64,000 nt of DNA, taken from contig VCAZ01000022.1 of NCBI GenBank assembly GCA_005784505.1, forward strand, positions 3,236,195 to 3,300,194. The letters are read 5' to 3'. Source of the stretch: Bagarius yarrelli (Eukaryota > Chordata > Actinopteri > Siluriformes > Sisoridae). Position 1 is the first letter of the stretch. Each line of letters begins with the position of its first letter. Shown one piece after another: positions 60,409-64,000 of this stretch. The notes under the pieces are model-generated. The model was not told the DNA's origin. It worked only from the letters and a program-made list of their open reading frames with translations, and made no database searches. The position numbers and the translations under genes were made by a program.

Positions 60409-60572
60409 AATCAGTATGTAAACAAGAGAGCTTGTTATATATATATATATATATATGCCTCTTTCTCTCTCTCTGTATGTATATATATATATACGCTTCC
60501 TCTGTATATATACATATATGTACATTTATTCTCTCTCTCTCTCTCGCTTTCTCTCTCTTTCTCTGTATATAT
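60319..60572. repeat. (CTAT)n followed by TA and CT runs
   Basis: About 22 perfect CTAT units to 60408, then short TA and CT microsatellites to about 60572. Confidence 0.95.
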
Positions 60573-60920
60573 ATTTTTTTCTCACTTCATTAATAAATAA
60601 ATACAACACTATAATTCAGTGATAAATAGTAACACTAGCCTAATTACCTAAATATATTAATTTGTGTATGATTGCTGTAGTTGTAGGAATTTGGCAAACT
60701 AAATTTAAATAGGATTTATGACCTTCGCAACACAGCTCGACGAACATGTACTGTCATATAGATTCATAAAAAAATGTGATGTAATCTAGGTGACGTATCC
60801 ACATATAGTACCAAATCTTATTTGTTTGTTGTTTTTTGCTTTTTGCTTTTTTTTTATATTTTTGGTTGGGAGTTTTTTCTTGTGATTATTTTTACACACA
60901 CACAATACACTAACACTATA

Positions 60921-60921
60921 A

Positions 60922-60980
<59 letters not shown>

Positions 60981-61002
60981 TATAGATATATATATATATA
61001 GT
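60921..61002. repeat. (TA)n microsatellite
   Basis: TA run with one AATA break and one AGATA break. Confidence 0.95.
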
Positions 61003-61044
61003 TACTGTGAAATGTGGTGTAAAAGGCTTCATCTCCCATAAAGG

Positions 61045-61270
61045 CCTAATTACTTGTGTAAACTTTAACAGCTGCCCCGGCTTGAAATTATTACACTACA
61101 ATTGTCCAACCTTGATGCCATTTAAATGGTTTTTAAAGGCACAGCCTGCCAATGTTCCTGTTCAAAAGAAACTTCTGTAATTAGCATCACTAAAATGATG
61201 ACACATTGTAAATGTTGCCTCTAAGGACACACTTAAATTACATTATTGGTCTAATTAAATTGACAATTGA
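61045..61270. promoter_or_regulatory. Candidate conserved non-coding element
   Basis: Repeat-free, with clustered homeodomain-type cores (TAATTA, ATTA; 'ctaattacttg', 'tgtaattagcatc', 'ggtctaattaaattgaca') and a CCAAT-like gtccaacc. Conservation is inferred from appearance only. Confidence 0.3.
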
Positions 61271-61689
61271 CCCTTTTCTTTTCTTTTTCTATATATAAAA
61301 TGACTTTTAGCCTGTGACTTTAATATTTAGCTTAGCGAAACCGTTAATAGAGTCATTTATTCAGTACCTGCGAAGGGAATATTTTTGACTGCAGTCATCT
61401 CACACCTATAGAGGTCTCCTAAAAAACTACATGTAGTCAAATTTGCCAAGGTAAATGTTAAATCCATATACAGCTTCCCTGCTCGCTTCCCTGCTCGCTT
61501 ACTTCCTAGACCGGCAAAATGATTTGAAACAGCTGTTCCAGGGATTAAAATCTGATGAAAAACTGGTCTGAATAAACAGAATTGGTGGACATTTTCAAAT
61601 TAAAGTCGCCAAAAAAATACAAACACTTTTAGCACTGTTTCTCTTGTTAATTCACAAACATGACTCTTATTTATAAATCTTATTTGTTC

Positions 61690-61815
61690 TCTCAGTCACT
61701 GTGTTTTAGGCCTCAGTGCAGCAGGCCGGGGATTACTGCAGATTATAAAATGATGTGCCGATACCACCGGATTAGACAGCGTCTATCATTTTTAATTGGA
61801 ACAGTTTTACATTTG
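61690..61815. promoter_or_regulatory. Candidate conserved non-coding element
   Basis: Repeat-free stretch with ggggattactgcagattat and gattagacagcgtctatca. GGATTA and TAATTG motifs are present. No coding frame of use. Confidence 0.25.
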
Positions 61816-61873
61816 GGTGTTATTTTTTTCCCCCAAAACAACTTGATAAAATTTATTTACAATTTTAAAACCA

Positions 61874-61907
<34 letters not shown>

Positions 61908-62489
61908 ACGTTCATAATTTTTATTTCAATAAAATGTAAAGTCTACCAACCCAACCAAAACACACAGTTTTACACTTTTATATGAACTGCAGGCCGATGT
62001 TGTCACTGGACTTGAGCAGAAATTTGGCAGTTCTTAGTGAGGCTCCGTCGCTGTGAAGGGACTAATGGATATAGGTATAATGGCAGCGGTGCAACAGGAC
62101 ACTGTGTTCCTTTTACTTATTCATTCCTCTCGAGCCCCTGTTGTCTTCTCCACCCACCAGCTTCTCATCCTGCGCCATTTATGTAGCTTGTTAACAGCGA
62201 CGTTGCAAGTATTCCAGCGCACCTGGTCTCCAATATCACCAGACCTTTAAAAAAAAAAAAAAAGCTTTTTATTTAAGTCTTTTCTTTTTTAAATAAATAA
62301 TTAGCAAAAATTATTTGCTCTTAGTACCGTCAGTAATTTACTCATGGACATTTTTTTAAAGGGACATTTGTACACAAGATGTCATTTTTTTTCTGGAGAA
62401 TCAATCCTTTTGTTGTTTTTGTTATCAGGAATGGTGTGGAACTGAGTTTGTTGAATGGTGTTGGCTAAAGTAAATTAAAGATCAGGATT

Positions 62490-62900
62490 AAAGACTATTT
62501 AGTGTTTTTCCTCTCGAGCTGTACTGCAGAGAGGCCGAATCGATCACTTTTTTTATTCGCTAACTGCACAGCTGTCCCAGTATCCGTGGAGAATGGATTC
62601 CTGCTGCTATTGCCATGGGAGTCTCCAGCCAAGAAGAATAGGAGGATATCCAGTGTGTGTGTGTGTGTGAGTGAGTGTGTTTGTGAGTGAGTGTGTGTAT
62701 CCTCCTCCCTTCCCCTTCGCTCATGTCACTCCTGGCACAGATTAGGCCTTGGCAGAGCCCTGGCATTGCCCGTAGCTCCACTGCGGCTCTGCGGTTTCTG
62801 ATATGTTGTGCTGTTGCCATGGTTATGGAACACACACTCGAGCACAAGCGCAAATTACATAATTGAGGCTGCATATACATAAGCCACGGAACGTATTTTT
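62490..62900. promoter_or_regulatory. Candidate regulatory block with X-box-like and NFI half sites
   Basis: GTTGCCATGGTTAT at about 62812-62825 is close to an RFX X-box. TTGGCAGAGCC at about 62749 carries an NFI half site. Only the GT run at 62652-62700 interrupts the low-repeat sequence. Confidence 0.25.
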
Positions 62901-63490
62901 TTTCCCTCTTTTTTTGGATGGGAAGCAAGTGAACGATCAGAGTTGATCAGAACCGAGATCTGTGGGAAAACAGTGAAGGCCTCTTGTAACGGCGCAGACC
63001 AAATGGCGTCTCCTTGCATCTGCTCGATAAAATGATAAAGGCCTTCTGTAAAAGTCAGACGAGGCACCGTACTATGTTTTTAAGCTAAATTAACCGTCTG
63101 TATAAATACTCCTCAGTCCTGTGGACTGTTTCATCACTGTTTGGTCTTGTTTTTTTTTTTGTTTTGTCGTCGTGTGAGGAGGATCTCTTAGGCGGAGGGT
63201 GTGGACATTTACACTGGGTGGCTATGCCAGGCTTGGCGTGGCTTTGGTGGTGCATCGCTGTGTTGCTAGGCAGTTTTTCCTGCTTTGGCTTCCTGCTTCA
63301 TTGGTTTGGTCTTGGTCTGTGTAGAACACTTCTAATACTTTATTAGCCAAATCTAAACTCTTAACAAGGTAGACAGTAAAAGATCTGATGTATTTGTGAA
63401 ATGGACTGAATCTTAATATAGAACCTTTTTTAGTGTTGCTCTTTTCTGTCAGTTGTAGCAGTTTTAATCTGTTCAATGATGAGATGTAGT

Positions 63491-63543
63491 TTTTGTACAC
63501 CGCTTTGGCTAAGGGCGTCTGCTAACTGCTGTAAATGTAAATG
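63491..63543 (+). mobile_element. SINE tail fragment
   Basis: Text 'gctttggctaagggcgtctg' and 'ctaactgctgtaaatgta' is the 3' tail of the SINE family seen at 21175-21332. Confidence 0.6.
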
Positions 63544-63825
63544 ATTACAGTCAGCGACCAAGTGTGAGTGTCAAAACTTTCGAATCTCTCGCTCGTTTCC
63601 TCGCCCTTTTAATAAACCGATTGATTTAGAGCTGTCAAACCTCATGCATAATGCATTTACACACACTTGTGCACACACACTTTCCTCCCACACCTGCACA
63701 CACTTAAGCACATGAGGTGCAGGTGTGCATTCTTGACTCATCTGTGTCAATTTGGTGGCGATTGGAGACGTCACACTTCCCCACACATCACTGCGTGTGT
63801 GATGAGAGCATGTAGGGGACACAGC

Positions 63826-64000
63826 GAACATGTGGAAGAAGAACCTTTTGGCCTAAATGCAGAGCCAAGAAAATCACACACCATCCTCACTGTGAAACAT
63901 AATGGTGGCAGCATCATGGGATGTTTTTCTTCAGCAGGGACAGGGCAACTGGTCAGGGTGTATGGGAAAATGGATGGAGCTAAGTACAGGGCAATACTGG
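63826..64000 (+). mobile_element. Tc1/mariner transposase fragment, runs off the window end
   Basis: Reads HTILTVKHNGGSIM, then GCFSSAGTGQLVRVYGKMDG and AKYRAIL. This is the block leading to the third catalytic residue of Tc1-like transposases (usual VKHGGGSIMLWGCFS). Two codons (LW) are missing, and the upstream part is fused to LFGLNAE with the intervening residues lost, so the copy is defective. It sits in the nfix intron. Confidence 0.8.

Larger units (their letters stand above)
57231..64000 (+). other. 5' part of the nfix intron after exon C
   Basis: At least 6.77 kb with no exon recognised. Simple repeats: AAAT 57784-57806, ATT 58185-58219, GT 58510-58536, GC/GT 59880-59960, AAT 60047-60134, CTAT plus TA/CT 60319-60572, TA 60921-61002, AAT 61875-61906, GT 62652-62700. 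A CpG-rich patch at 59730-59830 and several low-repeat blocks are noted separately. Confidence 0.6.

Noticed and set aside
57231..64000. NFI exon 2 (DNA-binding domain) within the window
   Set aside because: No frame encodes DEFHPF or the following conserved block; it must lie to the right of the window.

Overview
The window looks like chromosomal DNA of a teleost fish, probably an otophysan such as a catfish or characin. It is AT-rich and intron-rich. It is crowded with simple repeats and carries dispersed elements typical of fish: tRNA-derived SINEs, Tc1-like and hAT-like DNA transposon remnants, and LINE fragments. Only a few percent is protein coding, and the genes are split into short exons with GT-AG introns. 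Nothing here resembles a prokaryotic operon, CRISPR array or phage. I place it in fish from the proteins and repeat types, without any database search.

Layout. (1) 27-1199 holds the last three coding exons of a tetraspanin (TSPAN1-like, + strand). (2) 4030-17595 is a complete 18-exon gene for a TTC39-family tetratricopeptide protein (+ strand). It reads cleanly except for one extra base in exon 16. (3) 19072-20874 is a complete two-exon gadd45gip1 (mitoribosomal protein mL64, - strand), tail to tail with ttc39. (4) About 20.9-37.5 kb has no recognisable gene. It contains a 26-bp minisatellite, large GGAT/GACA/GATA tracts, an hAT MITE, SINE copies and several low-repeat blocks that could be conserved regulatory DNA. 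(5) From 37.5 kb to the end lies the 5' part of a nuclear factor I gene, best matched to nfix (+ strand).

The nfix part is the most informative. Three alternative first coding segments can be read, and all end in phase 0: exon A (37509-37586, containing WQLCYDFSARSW, like the alternative N terminus of NFIA); pair B (a start codon forming the last three bases of an exon at 45041-45043, plus a 28-codon exon at 53263-53346); and exon C (57204-57230, MYSPYCLTQ, the usual NFIX start). The common second exon, which carries the DNA-binding domain (DEFHPF...), is not in the window, so all three would splice beyond base 64000. More than 6.7 kb of intron follows exon C.

The genes are not an operon and share no obvious pathway. 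NFIX next to GADD45GIP1 resembles human 19p13.13. TTC39A and TSPAN1 lie on human 1p, near NFIA, and TTC39B lies near NFIB, so the block looks like an old NFI-TTC39 linkage kept in fish. I found no evidence for a wholly new biological system. The best leads are the nfix alternative starts, the ttc39 frameshift and several palindromic or low-repeat blocks in the nfix region.
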